Assembly: GCF_947387555.1 (NCBI RefSeq)
Contig: NZ_CANDNZ010000008.1
Location: forward strand, 214,946-278,945
Length of the DNA: 64,000 nt
Direction: 5' to 3'
Origin: Thalassomonas sp. RHCl1
GTDB taxonomy: Bacteria > Pseudomonadota > Gammaproteobacteria > Enterobacterales > Alteromonadaceae
Shown: piece after piece, positions 30,003 to 40,041 of the stretch
How the letters are laid out: each line of letters opens with the position of its first letter
Position numbering within the stretch: position 1 is the stretch's first letter
Made by a program: the position numbers and the translations under genes
The notes under the pieces: model-generated
Seen by the model: only the letters and a program-made list of their open reading frames with translations
What the model was told of the DNA's origin: nothing
Database searches by the model: none

Positions 30003-31079
30003 ATGCTTAACAAGTTGTTCAAAAAGAAAGCGCAAATGATGGTGGGGATCGATATCGGCTCCCACGCAGTAAAAGCTGTATTGTTAAGTAATGGAAGTCA
30101 GGGCTATACCCTGGAATGCCTGGCAATGGAGCCTATGCCCAGGGGGGTGATCGTTGACAGGGAAATCCAGGACATGGAAGCCATTGGCAATGTTATCGGG
30201 AGGTTGCGAAAAAAAGTTTCCTCTTCGGTGAAACATGCGGCAGCGGCCGTTTCCGGGCAAACGGTGATCACCAAAATTATCTATATGGATGTTGCCCTGA
30301 ATGAAGAAGAGCTGGCCAATCAAATAGAAATTGAAGCCGACAGCCTAATCCCCTATCCGCTGGATGAAGTCAGCCTGGATTTTGAATCACTGGATGTGAA
30401 TGAGTCCGATCCCAGTAAAATCAATGTCTTGCTTAGCGCCGCAAGAACCGAGTCGATCGAAGCCAGGGTCACCACTTTGGATATGGGGGGCTTTGAAGCC
30501 AAGGTGATCGATGTCGAGTCCTATGCTGTCAGCCGCACCCATGATTTATGTCTGGCCAATCTGCCCGACGATGCGGTTGATAAAATGGTGGCCATTGTGG
30601 ATATCGGCGCTACTATGACCCTGCTGTCGGTGACCGATGGCGGCAAACATATCTATAGCCGGGATCAAATTTTCGGCAGCGAGCAATATACCCGCTCGAT
30701 CATTTCTTATTACAACATGTCTTTTGAAGAGGCGGAAAGCGCCAAGATAAATGGCGAGCTGCCGCCTAATTTTACTTTTGAAGTGCTGGCGCCTTTTCAT
30801 ACCATTTTGGTGCAGCAGATCCGCCGGGCGATCCAGATGTTTCTTACCTCCAGCGGCCATGAAAAAGTTGATTACCTGGTGATTTCCGGCGGTACCGCCC
30901 TGGTGGAAGGTGTACAGGAGTTGTTGGCGGAAGAGCTGGGCATACATACCGTGATTGCCGCGCCTTTTGCCGATATGAAACTTGCAAAAAATATTGATGA
31001 AGAGATGCTGGCGCTTGCTCCCCAGTTTATGGTGGCGGCGGGTTTAGCGTTAAGGAGTTTTTCGCCATGGCACATATAA
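30003..31079 (+). CDS. pilM: Type IV pilus assembly protein PilM
   Basis: A 358-residue actin-like ATPase fold protein that sits on the cytoplasmic side of the type IV pilus machine and binds the N terminus of PilN. GIDIGSHAVKAVLL is the phosphate-1 motif, and VAIVDIGATMTLLSV and ISGGTALVEGVQELL are later actin-fold motifs. The ATG follows TAGGACACT. First gene of pilMNOPQ; it overlaps pilN by 13 bases. Confidence 0.95.
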   Translation: MLNKLFKKKAQMMVGIDIGSHAVKAVLLSNGSQGYTLECLAMEPMPRGVIVDREIQDMEAIGNVIGRLRKKVSSSVKHAAAAVSGQTVITKIIYMDVALNEEELANQIEIEADSLIPYPLDEVSLDFESLDVNESDPSKINVLLSAARTESIEARVTTLDMGGFEAKVIDVESYAVSRTHDLCLANLPDDAVDKMVAIVDIGATMTLLSVTDGGKHIYSRDQIFGSEQYTRSIISYYNMSFEEAESAKINGELPPNFTFEVLAPFHTILVQQIRRAIQMFLTSSGHEKVDYLVISGGTALVEGVQELLAEELGIHTVIAAPFADMKLAKNIDEEMLALAPQFMVAAGLALRSFSPWHI

Positions 31080-31660
31080 ACCTGCTTCCCTGGCGCGAGG
31101 CGCAATTAAAAGCCAGGCAAACGGAATACTTTACCGTGCTGGCGATAGTGGCGGTGGGCGCTTTTGTTTTGATTTTCCTGGTGGGACAGTTTTACCAGGC
31201 TCGGGTCAATGGCCAAAACTCCCTTAACCAGTATTTGCGCAATGAAATACAGCAACTGGATTTGAAGATAGGCGAGATCAAGGTGTTAAACGAGAAAAAG
31301 GATGCCTTGCAAAAGCGTATCAGGGTCATTGAACAATTGCAGCGCAGCCGCAATGTCGGCACCCAGGTGCTGGATGAAATTGCCAAAATTGTGCCCAATG
31401 GCATTTATCTGACCCATATGGAGAAAAAGGGCAATACTTTGCAGCTGTTGGGAAAAAGCGAATCCAATAACCATCTGGCGAATATGATCCGGGAAATCGA
31501 GCGCTCGGATTTGTTTGCCGATGCTACCCTGGACTCGATTATCAGCGATGAAAAAACCGTAAAACTGCTCAGCGACTTTAAGATGCGGGTGCGTATCAAG
31601 GGTCTGGTCAATGATGTCGCAACAACGGATGCCGTTGCGGCTTCGGGGGGCGGGGCATGA
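31067..31660 (+). CDS. pilN: Type IV pilus assembly protein PilN
   Basis: A 197-residue bitopic inner-membrane protein. The short cytoplasmic N terminus INLLPWREAQLKARQ is the conserved PilM-binding peptide, followed by one membrane helix (about 20-42), a periplasmic coiled coil and a ferredoxin-like domain. It forms the alignment subcomplex with PilO and PilP. Overlaps both neighbours by a few bases. Confidence 0.94.
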   Translation: MAHINLLPWREAQLKARQTEYFTVLAIVAVGAFVLIFLVGQFYQARVNGQNSLNQYLRNEIQQLDLKIGEIKVLNEKKDALQKRIRVIEQLQRSRNVGTQVLDEIAKIVPNGIYLTHMEKKGNTLQLLGKSESNNHLANMIREIERSDLFADATLDSIISDEKTVKLLSDFKMRVRIKGLVNDVATTDAVAASGGGA

Positions 31661-32250
31661 ATATAGACTTATCCCAGTTTGACAATCTCGAGTTAGAAAA
31701 TATCGGCCAATGGCCTTATCTGGCAAAAGTGGTTTTGGCTATTTTTCTGGCGATAGTGGTGTTGGTGCTTGGTTATATTTTCATCGTCAGCGATAAAATT
31801 ACCCAGCTGGAAAAAGTCCGGCGGGAAGAAATCACCTTAAGGCAGGAGTATAAGGCGAAATATCATGTTGCCGCTAACCTGGAGTTATTTAAGGCGCAAA
31901 TGATTGAAGCGGAAGCCTTGTTTGCCAACCAGTTAAAAAGTTTGCCGGAAAGCCACGAAACGCCGGGACTTTTGGATGATATTACTTTCGTCGGTACCAC
32001 CAGCGGCCTTGATTTTGTTAAATTAAATTGGCAACCTGAAATTGCGAAAGAGATTTATATCGAGTTGCCGATCGATATCGAGGTGATAGGTTCGTATCAC
32101 GAATTTGGCAATTTTGTCAGTAAAGTGGCGGGATTACCCCGTATCGTGACCCTGCATGATTTTGATATCAATATCTCCGGCAGTGACAGCGATATTCTCA
32201 GGCTGACCTTGCAGGCAAAAACCTATCGTTACCGGGAGGATAATGAATGA
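31657..32250 (+). CDS. pilO: Type IV pilus assembly protein PilO
   Basis: A 197-residue inner-membrane protein with one helix (about 24-47), a periplasmic coiled coil (KITQLEKVRREEITLRQEY) and a small C-terminal alpha/beta domain. It heterodimerises with PilN and links the inner membrane platform to PilP/PilQ. Start and stop overlap pilN and pilP by four bases, showing tight coupling. Confidence 0.93.
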   Translation: MNIDLSQFDNLELENIGQWPYLAKVVLAIFLAIVVLVLGYIFIVSDKITQLEKVRREEITLRQEYKAKYHVAANLELFKAQMIEAEALFANQLKSLPESHETPGLLDDITFVGTTSGLDFVKLNWQPEIAKEIYIELPIDIEVIGSYHEFGNFVSKVAGLPRIVTLHDFDINISGSDSDILRLTLQAKTYRYREDNE

Positions 32251-32768
32251 TGAAGTACCTGGTGTTATTGCTTAGTTTTATGGTTAGCGGCTGTTTTGAC
32301 GATCCGAGCGAACTGAATGCCTTTATGGCCAAGGTACATGAGGATACCAGTAATCAGATCGAACCTATGCCTGCGGTGCCTAAATTTAATCATTTTGACT
32401 ATTCCGCCCAGTCAAAGCGCAGCCCTTTTGTCGCCCCCAAACCCGAAGCTATCCAGGAAAAACTGCAACAGATGACCGGTTGCCTGAGTCCGGATCCCAG
32501 GCGCCGTAAACAGCCGCTGGAAAAATATTCGCTGGCGGATTTAAGCATGCGCGGTACTTTGGGAGAGCTGGGAGTGACCTGGGCCTTAGTGCAGGCGTCC
32601 GATGACAGTTTGCACCGGGTTGCCGTCGGCGGTTATATGGGGCTTTTTAATGGCCGTATTACCGGGGTCAGCCAGGAGAGCGTCACACTTATTGAATTAA
32701 TTCCCGACGGCGCCGGTTGCTGGATAGAAAGAGAGTCCGTGGTTTCAATTGTTGAATCAGAAGGATAG
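32247..32768 (+). CDS. pilP: Type IV pilus lipoprotein PilP
   Basis: A 173-residue lipoprotein: the lipobox ends at MVSGC with the lipidated cysteine at 16. The N-terminal half is unstructured and binds PilN/PilO; the C-terminal beta domain (LADLSMRGTLGELGVTWAL onward) contacts the N0 domain of PilQ. Two ATGs lie in tandem at the start; the second is equally plausible. Confidence 0.92.
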   Translation: MMKYLVLLLSFMVSGCFDDPSELNAFMAKVHEDTSNQIEPMPAVPKFNHFDYSAQSKRSPFVAPKPEAIQEKLQQMTGCLSPDPRRRKQPLEKYSLADLSMRGTLGELGVTWALVQASDDSLHRVAVGGYMGLFNGRITGVSQESVTLIELIPDGAGCWIERESVVSIVESEG

Positions 32769-32770
32769 GG

Positions 32771-34840
32771 GTGAAGAAGATAATGTTAGCAGATCAAGAG
32801 AAAAAAAATTATAACATCTTTGCCGAAATCCTGAGCGTCAAAGGGCTTTTGGCGCTGGTATTGTGTTGGTTTGCCTTTGGTGCCGGTGCCAGGACCTTAA
32901 CCGGCTTGTCGTATAACACTATACAGAAAGATCAAATCGAACTTGTGTTCAGCCTTTCCGAGGCGGTGACAACACAACCCGAGATCAAAACCTTTGTGAC
33001 CCCGGCGCGCATTGATATTTTGTTTGCGGTGGATGATTTTAATCCGTTGATCAGTGACACCAATATCCGCCATGCCGGTGTTAACTCGGTGAAGGTACAA
33101 AAGGTGGCGGGGCAAATTATCGCCTCAATACATCTGGCCAAGCTGGCGGTATTTGATGTTAAGCAAAGCGGTAATGAATTTTCGCTGATTTTAAAGAATC
33201 AGGATCCCGACTCTCCGGTGACTAAATTAACCCCGGCGAATAATGAGTTTATCAACAGCATTAAGGAAATAGATTTTACCCGCAGCCAGGAAAATGACTC
33301 CCAGGTGATCATTTCCCTGGAAGATACTATGGTGGCGGTGGATGTCAGCGATAAGCTGGGTAAGATATATGTGGAATTTCACAATACCGCCATACCGGAA
33401 GATCTCTTGTATAAACTGGATGTGACGGATTTTGGCACCCTGGTTAAAGGTATAGAAACCTTCAGGGAAGGACGCAACGCCCGGGTAGTGATCGATGTCG
33501 ACGGCGAGTTTGACTTTAGCCACCAGCAGTTAACCAATGTTTTTTCCCTGAAAGTCACTGAAAAGGTCAAGGTCCCGGGTTACCTGGAGGATGTTGAAGA
33601 TTATAGCGGCAGGCCGATTTCGTTAAATTTCCAGGATATCTCGGTGCGCACCGTGTTGCAGATCATTGCTGATTATAACGGCTTCAACCTGGTGACCAGT
33701 GATACCGTGGACGGCAATATTACCTTGCGCCTTGATGGCGTGCCCTGGGATCAGGCGCTGGATATTCTTTTAAAAGTCAAAGGGCTGGATAAGCGTATGG
33801 AGGGCAATATCTTAATGGTCGCTCCCAGCGACGAACTTGCCGCCCGGGAAGCACGTGATTTACAGGCATTGCAGCAGGTAGCGGATTTGGCGCCTTTATA
33901 TTCTGAATATGTCCAGGTCAACTACGCCAAGGCGATTGAGTTTTCTTCTTTGATCAAAAATGAGGAAACCAGTATTTTATCCCCCAGGGGCAGTGTTTCG
34001 GTTGATGAACGTACCAATACCCTGTTGATCCGGGATACCGCGCAAAGCATCGAAGATATTAAGCGTATGGTTTCCGTGCTGGATATTCCCGTCAGGCAGG
34101 TGGTGATTGAAGCCCGCATGGTGACGGTAAAAGATAATATCAATGAAGAGTTGGGGATCCGTTGGGGCATTACCGATACCGACGGTGAAACCGGCACTTC
34201 GGGCACGTTAACCGGGGCCGACTCGGCAAATGCCGGCACTACCCCGGATATCAGCGACCGCATGAATGTCAATTTGCCGGTTGCCAGTCCCGCCGGCAGT
34301 ATTGCCTTTCAGATCGCCCGCCTGGCGGACGGCACTATCCTCGACCTTGAATTAAGTGCCATGGAAAAAGAAAACAAAGGGGAAATTATTGCCAGTCCGC
34401 GCATCACCACCGCCAACCAAAAAGAAGCCTATATAGAGCAGGGGGTCGAAATCCCCTATCAGGAAGCGGCGTCCAGCGGCGCTACTTCGACCCAATTCAA
34501 AAAAGCCGTGCTCAGCCTGACCGTGACCCCCCATATCACCCCGGATGACAGGATCATTCTTGATCTTGTGGTGACCCAGGACACGGTTTCGGATGTACAA
34601 AGCGGCACCGCACCGGCAATCGATACCCAGCGTATCGGCACCCAAGTACTGGTCAATAACGGCGAAACCATAGTGTTGGGCGGCATTTACCAGCAGCAGA
34701 TCATCAACACCATTTCTAAGGTTCCTGTACTGGGAGACATCCCTTATTTTGGCTGGTTATTCAGAAACAGTAATAATTTTAATGAGAAAAAAGAATTGCT
34801 GATTTTTGTGACTCCCCGCATTGTAAAAGAACATTTTTAG
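32771..34840 (+). CDS. pilQ: Type IV pilus outer-membrane secretin PilQ
   Basis: A 689-residue secretin through which the pilus crosses the outer membrane. After a signal segment ending near GAGA come two AMIN peptidoglycan-binding domains (about 42-125 and 165-250), an STN/N0 domain (ISLNFQDISVRTVLQIIAD), an N1 domain, and the secretin barrel from about 500 with VPVLGDIPYFGWLF and LLIFVTPRIV. GTG start directly after AAGGA; an ATG four codons later is possible. Ends the pil operon. Confidence 0.95.
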   Translation: MKKIMLADQEKKNYNIFAEILSVKGLLALVLCWFAFGAGARTLTGLSYNTIQKDQIELVFSLSEAVTTQPEIKTFVTPARIDILFAVDDFNPLISDTNIRHAGVNSVKVQKVAGQIIASIHLAKLAVFDVKQSGNEFSLILKNQDPDSPVTKLTPANNEFINSIKEIDFTRSQENDSQVIISLEDTMVAVDVSDKLGKIYVEFHNTAIPEDLLYKLDVTDFGTLVKGIETFREGRNARVVIDVDGEFDFSHQQLTNVFSLKVTEKVKVPGYLEDVEDYSGRPISLNFQDISVRTVLQIIADYNGFNLVTSDTVDGNITLRLDGVPWDQALDILLKVKGLDKRMEGNILMVAPSDELAAREARDLQALQQVADLAPLYSEYVQVNYAKAIEFSSLIKNEETSILSPRGSVSVDERTNTLLIRDTAQSIEDIKRMVSVLDIPVRQVVIEARMVTVKDNINEELGIRWGITDTDGETGTSGTLTGADSANAGTTPDISDRMNVNLPVASPAGSIAFQIARLADGTILDLELSAMEKENKGEIIASPRITTANQKEAYIEQGVEIPYQEAASSGATSTQFKKAVLSLTVTPHITPDDRIILDLVVTQDTVSDVQSGTAPAIDTQRIGTQVLVNNGETIVLGGIYQQQIINTISKVPVLGDIPYFGWLFRNSNNFNEKKELLIFVTPRIVKEHF

Positions 34841-34851
34841 TCTAAATTATC

Positions 34852-34881
34852 AGTAAGTGGTTTCTTTTCGCACCACTTACT
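34852..34881. other. Hairpin between pilQ and aroK
   Basis: Perfect 9-base stem AGTAAGTGG / CCACTTACT with a 12-base loop, without a clear T-run. It may weakly terminate pil transcription or protect the mRNA end. A smaller imperfect palindrome lies at about 34916-34932. Confidence 0.45.
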
Positions 34882-34988
34882 TGCAATCTGCACCGAAGAA
34901 TTGCGATAATTGCGCCCTTGAAATTTTCGAGGGGGTCTCCTCTTACCCTATAAACGTAATTAATTATAACGAGTATTAAGTTAGTCTA

Positions 34989-35507
34989 ATGGCAGAAAAA
35001 CGTAACATTTTCCTTGTAGGCCCTATGGGTGCTGGCAAAAGCACTATAGGTAGAGAACTAGCAGAAAGGCTACATCTTGAGTTTTACGACTCTGATCAAG
35101 AGATTGAACGTCGTACTGGTGCCGATATCGCGTGGGTTTTTGATCTTGAAGGCGAAGATGGTTTTCGCAAAAGAGAAGAATCAGTGATCGATGACCTTAC
35201 CGAAAAGCAGGGTATAGTTCTGGCCACCGGTGGTGGATCTGTGATCAGCAATCAGGTTCGCAATCGTTTATCCGCACGTGGCATCGTGGTCTATCTGGAA
35301 ACAACGATTGATAAGCAGGTGGCGCGTACCCAGCGTGATCGTCGTCGTCCTTTACTGCAAACATCTGAAGAGCCGCGTGCGGTACTGGAGAAGCTGGCGG
35401 TTGAACGTAACCCTCTTTATGAAGAGATTGCCGACGTTATCATTCAAACGGATGATCAAAGTGCAAAAGTGGTTGCCCATAAAATCGTTGAACGACTAGA
35501 TTTCTAA
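34989..35507 (+). CDS. aroK: Shikimate kinase I
   Basis: A 172-residue P-loop kinase matching E. coli AroK (173). [15 protein letters not shown] is the Walker [17 protein letters not shown] the shikimate-binding segment, and [11 protein letters not shown] and RRRPLL complete the family pattern. It phosphorylates shikimate in aromatic amino acid synthesis. aroB follows after two bases, as in E. coli. Confidence 0.97.
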   Translation: MAEKRNIFLVGPMGAGKSTIGRELAERLHLEFYDSDQEIERRTGADIAWVFDLEGEDGFRKREESVIDDLTEKQGIVLATGGGSVISNQVRNRLSARGIVVYLETTIDKQVARTQRDRRRPLLQTSEEPRAVLEKLAVERNPLYEEIADVIIQTDDQSAKVVAHKIVERLDF

Positions 35508-35509
35508 TC

Positions 35510-36574
35510 GTGGCAACTCTACATCTCGATCTGGGAATTCGTAGTTATCCTATCTATATAGAAAGCGGGTTATTTAATGATAATAGCCTGCTATCCCGGC
35601 ATATCCGGGGCACAAGGGTGTGCATAGTTTCCAATGAAATTGTGCATCCCCTCTACGCCGAAAAAATCAAGGCCGCTCTGGCCGATTATCAGCTTGATGA
35701 AATCATCTTACCCGACGGTGAAGCCGAAAAAAGCCTGGGCAACTTCGACAAAATCATGTCGCATTTGCTGGCCAACGGCCATGGCCGGGATACCAGCCTG
35801 ATAGCCCTGGGAGGGGGAGTGATCGGTGATATTACCGGTTTTGCTGCCGCCTGTTATCAAAGGGGCATCGACTTTATCCAGATCCCCACCACCTTATTGT
35901 CCCAGGTGGACTCTTCGGTTGGCGGAAAAACGGCGGTTAATCACCCGTTAGGGAAAAATATGATAGGCGCCTTTTACCAGCCCAAGGCGGTAGTTATCGA
36001 TATTGATACCCTGTCCAGCCTGCCAAAGCGTGAATTTAGCGCCGGTATGGCGGAAGTGATTAAATACGGTATTTTAGGCGACGGCGAGTTTTTTAACTGG
36101 CTTGAACAGCATAAAGGGAAGATCCTGGCAGGCGATAAACAGGTGTTAAGCCAGATGATCGAACGCTGCTGCCAGTGTAAGGCTGATATCGTTGCCAGTG
36201 ATGAAACCGAAGCCGGTGTCCGGGCGTTATTAAACTTAGGCCATACTTTTGGTCATGCGATAGAAGCCGAGATGGGCTACGGTAATTGGTTACACGGTGA
36301 AGCCGTTGCTACTGGCATGGTACTTGCTGCTAAATTGGCAGTATCAATGAATTTGCTGGCAGCGTCAGATCTTCGTCGTATTGAGTCTCTGCTTGAGGCA
36401 TTTGATTTACCGCTAGAAGCCCCTGAAAACATGGGCTTTAGCGAGTTTATCCGCCATATGCGCAGGGACAAGAAAAACTTGGCCGGAAAGCTCAGGTTAA
36501 TTATTCCGACAAAAATCGGTCACTCTGAAATACGTGACGATATCACAGAAGAGATGCTACAGCAGATTTTATAG
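35510..36574 (+). CDS. aroB: 3-dehydroquinate synthase
   Basis: A 354-residue NAD- and metal-dependent enzyme that cyclises DAHP to dehydroquinate. [17 protein letters not shown] and [17 protein letters not shown] are the NAD- and substrate-binding motifs, and [10 protein letters not shown] plus [10 protein letters not shown] hold metal histidines. GTG start two bases after aroK, so translation is coupled. Confidence 0.97.
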   Translation: MATLHLDLGIRSYPIYIESGLFNDNSLLSRHIRGTRVCIVSNEIVHPLYAEKIKAALADYQLDEIILPDGEAEKSLGNFDKIMSHLLANGHGRDTSLIALGGGVIGDITGFAAACYQRGIDFIQIPTTLLSQVDSSVGGKTAVNHPLGKNMIGAFYQPKAVVIDIDTLSSLPKREFSAGMAEVIKYGILGDGEFFNWLEQHKGKILAGDKQVLSQMIERCCQCKADIVASDETEAGVRALLNLGHTFGHAIEAEMGYGNWLHGEAVATGMVLAAKLAVSMNLLAASDLRRIESLLEAFDLPLEAPENMGFSEFIRHMRRDKKNLAGKLRLIIPTKIGHSEIRDDITEEMLQQIL

Positions 36575-36624
36575 CCATATCTAAGGCCGGTAACAAGGTA
36601 ACCGGCTGTTGTTAAAGGTGAATT

Positions 36625-38028
36625 ATGTCTGCATTAGCGCATCAAACCACAGAAAATCAACCGGGCGTCACCAGCATCAGCGTCAATGCCCGGGTTGATT
36701 ATATCTTACGCTTTTCCAAACAAGCGGTTTTGGTTGTCGATGAAGACAGCAACACTTATTCCAGGGTCGGCAGCCTGCTATTAGGGGCATTGCCTGACGA
36801 TCATAACGCCGCTTTTGTTTCTATCGCCGCCAAACTTAATGATATCCAGATCCGCAGCCGGATAGTGGAGCAGCTTTTCGGCGGTGCCTTGTTTGATCCC
36901 GAGCAGGCGTTAACCGGCAGTATTATCAAGCTGGCCAGCGAAAAACGTGAAACCATCAGCATTATTATCGAGCATGCGCATTTATTATCGCTGCAGCTTT
37001 TGCATGAGCTTTGCCAGCTGGCGGAAATCGCCAAAAAAACCAAGCTGGATATCAATGTTGTTATGCTCGGCCAGCATCAGGCGGGCAAGCTGGTGGCGGC
37101 GAATAAGATGTTGTTCACCAATAAGTTATCCATCTTATCGGCGGCGACCGGTCAGTTGCTGTCACTTGATGCCGGTGTGTTTAAGGAAGCGCAGTCGTTT
37201 TTTACCTTAACGTTCGGTAAAAAAGCGGCATTGGGCTTTACTGTGTTGCTGATTATCTCTGCACTGGTTATTACTTGGCTTTATCAGCGGGACAGTTTAA
37301 GTTTCAGTGATTTACCCCGGCAACCAGGCATAACGCTTCCTGAGGGTGCCGATGTTTTTGTTCAAGATCCCTCCGGGGCTAAAGAAGCTTCAGCTAGTCA
37401 AGAGCCATCAGCCGCTAAAAAAGAGCCTTCGGCAACTGCTGAGCCAGCAACACCAGCCTATGCCACGAATGCCGATATTTACCAGGCGCTAATGGCTCCA
37501 GAAGCTGCTACACAAGTTGAGCAAGCAGATAAAGCACCTGAGCAGGCCCGGCCGTCGGATGTGTTTAACGCGGTCGTGCTGGCAGATAAACCGGTGAAAG
37601 CTGAGCAAGCAGAGACTGAAACCGAGAAAACTGAGGCTAAAGCTAACAGCGAAGTTGTTGCACCTGCCAAAGCCATCGATAACACGCGAATTGTGAGTCA
37701 AAGTGATGAGCTGCCGGCTGCTTCAGGCATAAACCCGGATTATTTCTTACAGGCCAAACAAGGTTTTGTGATCCAATTGGCGGGATTCTCTTACCCTTCT
37801 GTATTTAAAGAGTTTATCGCCGATCATGATCAGCTGGAGTATTTTGGCTACTATCGTCAGTTAAACGGACAAAAGTTGTTGGTGATCACTTCCAGGGTTT
37901 ATGATTCAAGGGATGAAGCCCTGCAGGCGCGGGAGCGTTTACCCGAGTCCGTTAAGCAACGAGGCCCCTGGATAAAAAGTGTTGCCGCCGTGAATAATGA
38001 AATCAATGCATTTCAAAGCTCCCAATAA
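36625..38028 (+). CDS. damX: DamX-like cell division SPOR protein
   Basis: A 467-residue inner-membrane protein. Residues 20-190 look like a AAA/ExeA-type ATPase fold without a usable P-loop (VVDEDSNTYSRVGS stands where GxxGxGK would be). A single membrane helix (about 205-225) is followed by a long Ala/Glu/Pro/Ser/Thr-rich periplasmic linker and a C-terminal SPOR domain (about 382-460) that binds denuded septal peptidoglycan. In E. coli DamX acts at the divider septum. Its place between aroB and dam is the conserved order. Ribosome site AAAGGTGA. Confidence 0.88.
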   Translation: MSALAHQTTENQPGVTSISVNARVDYILRFSKQAVLVVDEDSNTYSRVGSLLLGALPDDHNAAFVSIAAKLNDIQIRSRIVEQLFGGALFDPEQALTGSIIKLASEKRETISIIIEHAHLLSLQLLHELCQLAEIAKKTKLDINVVMLGQHQAGKLVAANKMLFTNKLSILSAATGQLLSLDAGVFKEAQSFFTLTFGKKAALGFTVLLIISALVITWLYQRDSLSFSDLPRQPGITLPEGADVFVQDPSGAKEASASQEPSAAKKEPSATAEPATPAYATNADIYQALMAPEAATQVEQADKAPEQARPSDVFNAVVLADKPVKAEQAETETEKTEAKANSEVVAPAKAIDNTRIVSQSDELPAASGINPDYFLQAKQGFVIQLAGFSYPSVFKEFIADHDQLEYFGYYRQLNGQKLLVITSRVYDSRDEALQARERLPESVKQRGPWIKSVAAVNNEINAFQSSQ

Positions 38029-38094
38029 AAGTAAAATCAGGATACAATCCCGTCTTTCTTGATTTACAGACTTTAGGTAGGGCTTACAGGCGGC

Positions 38095-38913
38095 ATGAAT
38101 AAAAAACATCGAGCATTTTTGAAGTGGGCTGGTGGTAAATACGGCCTTAGCGATGTTATTGCTAAGATGCTGCCAAAAGGCGAGCGTCTGATCGAGCCGT
38201 TTGTCGGCGCCGGCTCTATTTTTCTAAACAGTGATTATCCGCACTACCTGTTAAATGATATTAATCAGGATCTGATCAATTTGTACCGGATCCTGCAATC
38301 ACAGCCGGATGCCTTTATCAATGATGCCCGCGCGATGTTTTCCAGTGAAAATAACCAGGCCGAAGTCTATTATCAGCTCAGGAAAGAATTTAACGCCAGC
38401 AGCGATCCTTATTTCCGCTCTTTGGTTTTTTTGTATATGAACCGTCACGGATATAACGGCTTGTGTCGCTACAATAAATCCGGCGGTTATAACGTACCCT
38501 TTGGCAAATATAAACGTCCGTATTTCCCCGAAGAAGAGTTGAATTATTTTGCCGAAAAGGCGCAAAAAGCGACTTTTGTTTGTGAGAGTTACCGGGATAC
38601 TTTCGCCCGGGCCTCGGCGGGAGACGTGATTTATTGCGATCCGCCCTATGTGCCGTTAAGCAAAACCGCCAGTTTTACCAGTTATGCCGGTAATGGTTTT
38701 GGTCTGGATGAACAGGCGGATTTGGCCAATGCCGCCGAAGAAGTGATCCAGCATCCGGATGTTTGCGTGTTGATCAGTAACCACGATACCATCTGGACCC
38801 GGAAGATTTATGAGCATGCCAGCAAATTGAAATCTATCCAGGTGGCCAGAACCATCAGCCAGAAAGGGCATAACCGGAAAAAAGTCGCCGAGTTATTGGC
38901 CCTCTATAAATAA
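38095..38913 (+). CDS. dam: DNA adenine methyltransferase Dam
   Basis: A 272-residue N6-adenine methyltransferase of the alpha class, close to E. coli Dam (278). KWAGGKYGL and EPFVGAGSIFLN form the SAM site, CDPPYVPLS is the catalytic DPPY motif, and the middle is the GATC-recognition domain (LYMNRHGYNGLCRYN). It methylates GATC for mismatch repair, replication control and gene regulation. Position downstream of damX supports a housekeeping role and not a restriction system. Confidence 0.96.
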   Translation: MNKKHRAFLKWAGGKYGLSDVIAKMLPKGERLIEPFVGAGSIFLNSDYPHYLLNDINQDLINLYRILQSQPDAFINDARAMFSSENNQAEVYYQLRKEFNASSDPYFRSLVFLYMNRHGYNGLCRYNKSGGYNVPFGKYKRPYFPEEELNYFAEKAQKATFVCESYRDTFARASAGDVIYCDPPYVPLSKTASFTSYAGNGFGLDEQADLANAAEEVIQHPDVCVLISNHDTIWTRKIYEHASKLKSIQVARTISQKGHNRKKVAELLALYK

Positions 38914-38953
38914 CAGCCTAAGTCAGTGTGTTAGCCTGCGGTGAAAGATACAG

Positions 38954-39151
38954 TTAAGGCGATACCAGGGCGACTATCGCCACTAAACTCAGTACAAATA
39001 AGGTCACCGCGATAAAGCCGCCGATGAGGAAGTGGCTGAATTTACCTTTGCTGAAATCCCGTTGGCGGTTTTTATCGCTTTGCACGCCAATAAAGGCAGC
39101 GCCAACGCTTTTCATGGTTTCTTTTAAATCACCTTCCTTGCTCAATCTCAT
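38954..39151 (-). CDS. DUF2970 small membrane protein
   Basis: A 65-residue protein matching the DUF2970 pattern: an N-terminal MKSVGAAFIGVQSDKNRQRDF segment (FGVQS-N-RDF is the family hallmark) and one C-terminal membrane helix. The function is unknown. The ATG follows a very strong AAGGAGG, which supports that it is a real gene. It is convergent with dam. Confidence 0.8.
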   Translation of the reverse strand: MRLSKEGDLKETMKSVGAAFIGVQSDKNRQRDFSKGKFSHFLIGGFIAVTLFVLSLVAIVALVSP

Positions 39152-39351
39152 GGGTATTCCTCCTTAAGAGCGACATTGTCGGATAAATGAGCTGAATAAA
39201 TAATATACTACAGGCGCCGGGCATGTGTAACCATAAATAGTGGGAATTTATCGCCATTGCAGGGAAGAGCTTGGCTGGTTTTGTGTGTTGAGGGGCTCTG
39301 GCGCGATTGAAAGCTGTTTTCAAGCACGCCATTTATCTTAATCTACCGGCG

Positions 39352-40041
39352 CTATAAATCGAGATCTATGGTATAGGAAACGCTAACTTTGACATCGTCA
39401 TTATCCAGATCGGTATCGGTTAATGCCAGGGTAAAACCGCTTTTGCTTAGGCTGATGCCGTAATCGGTGTAATCACCGCTGTCATGGTCATCATCGAAAC
39501 TATAATCACCAAGGTGCAGGTTTAAGGTTAATCCTTTGGCGACTTCAAATTCGGCATCGGCACTGACATAAAGGGCTTTGTCCGCCCACCCGGCGCCATC
39601 GTCGTTATGAATTCCATAGTTTGCGGCCAGGGTGATATTGCTAAAAGTGATACCGGCGTATATTTCGCCAAAGTCATATTCATTGTCTTTATCTGACTCT
39701 GCCGAATCCGGGTAGGCGTAATAGATGTAACCGAGATCATAGCTGATGTTTTCATTGATATCGCCGCCAAAGCCCAGATAGAGATCCAGCTCGTAACTGG
39801 CATCATCACTAAAGTCGACATTTGATACCCAGGTACCGGCATAAAAACCGCTATCGGCGGCATAATCTATACCGCCGGAAATGGCCGCACCGTCGTCGGT
39901 CTGGGTCACGCCACGCCATAAATAGTTGCTGGTGAAACCGACATTGGCGGATAAGCCTTCGACTGCCAGGGCCGGAGCACTCTGTAAGGTAAAAGCCGTG
40001 ATAAGGGAAGGGATCGCAAGGTTAATGGTTTTATTCTTCAT
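39352..40041 (-). CDS. TorF family putative porin
   Basis: A 229-residue outer-membrane beta-barrel protein with signal peptide (ending ALAVEG). ANVGFTSNYLWRGVTQTDDGAAISGGIDY is the conserved start of the TorF/TIGR02001 family (only part quoted would suffice: SNYLWRGVTQT). Alternating aromatic strands and acidic turns continue to a terminal VSYTIDLDL strand. The transported solute is not known. Monocistronic, with its own promoter region shared back-to-back with rpe. Confidence 0.82.
   Translation of the reverse strand: MKNKTINLAIPSLITAFTLQSAPALAVEGLSANVGFTSNYLWRGVTQTDDGAAISGGIDYAADSGFYAGTWVSNVDFSDDASYELDLYLGFGGDINENISYDLGYIYYAYPDSAESDKDNEYDFGEIYAGITFSNITLAANYGIHNDDGAGWADKALYVSADAEFEVAKGLTLNLHLGDYSFDDDHDSGDYTDYGISLSKSGFTLALTDTDLDNDDVKVSVSYTIDLDL

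Noticed and set aside
38095..38913. Dam as part of a restriction-modification or defence system
   Set aside because: It sits in the conserved aroKB-damX-dam-rpe order with no restriction gene beside it.
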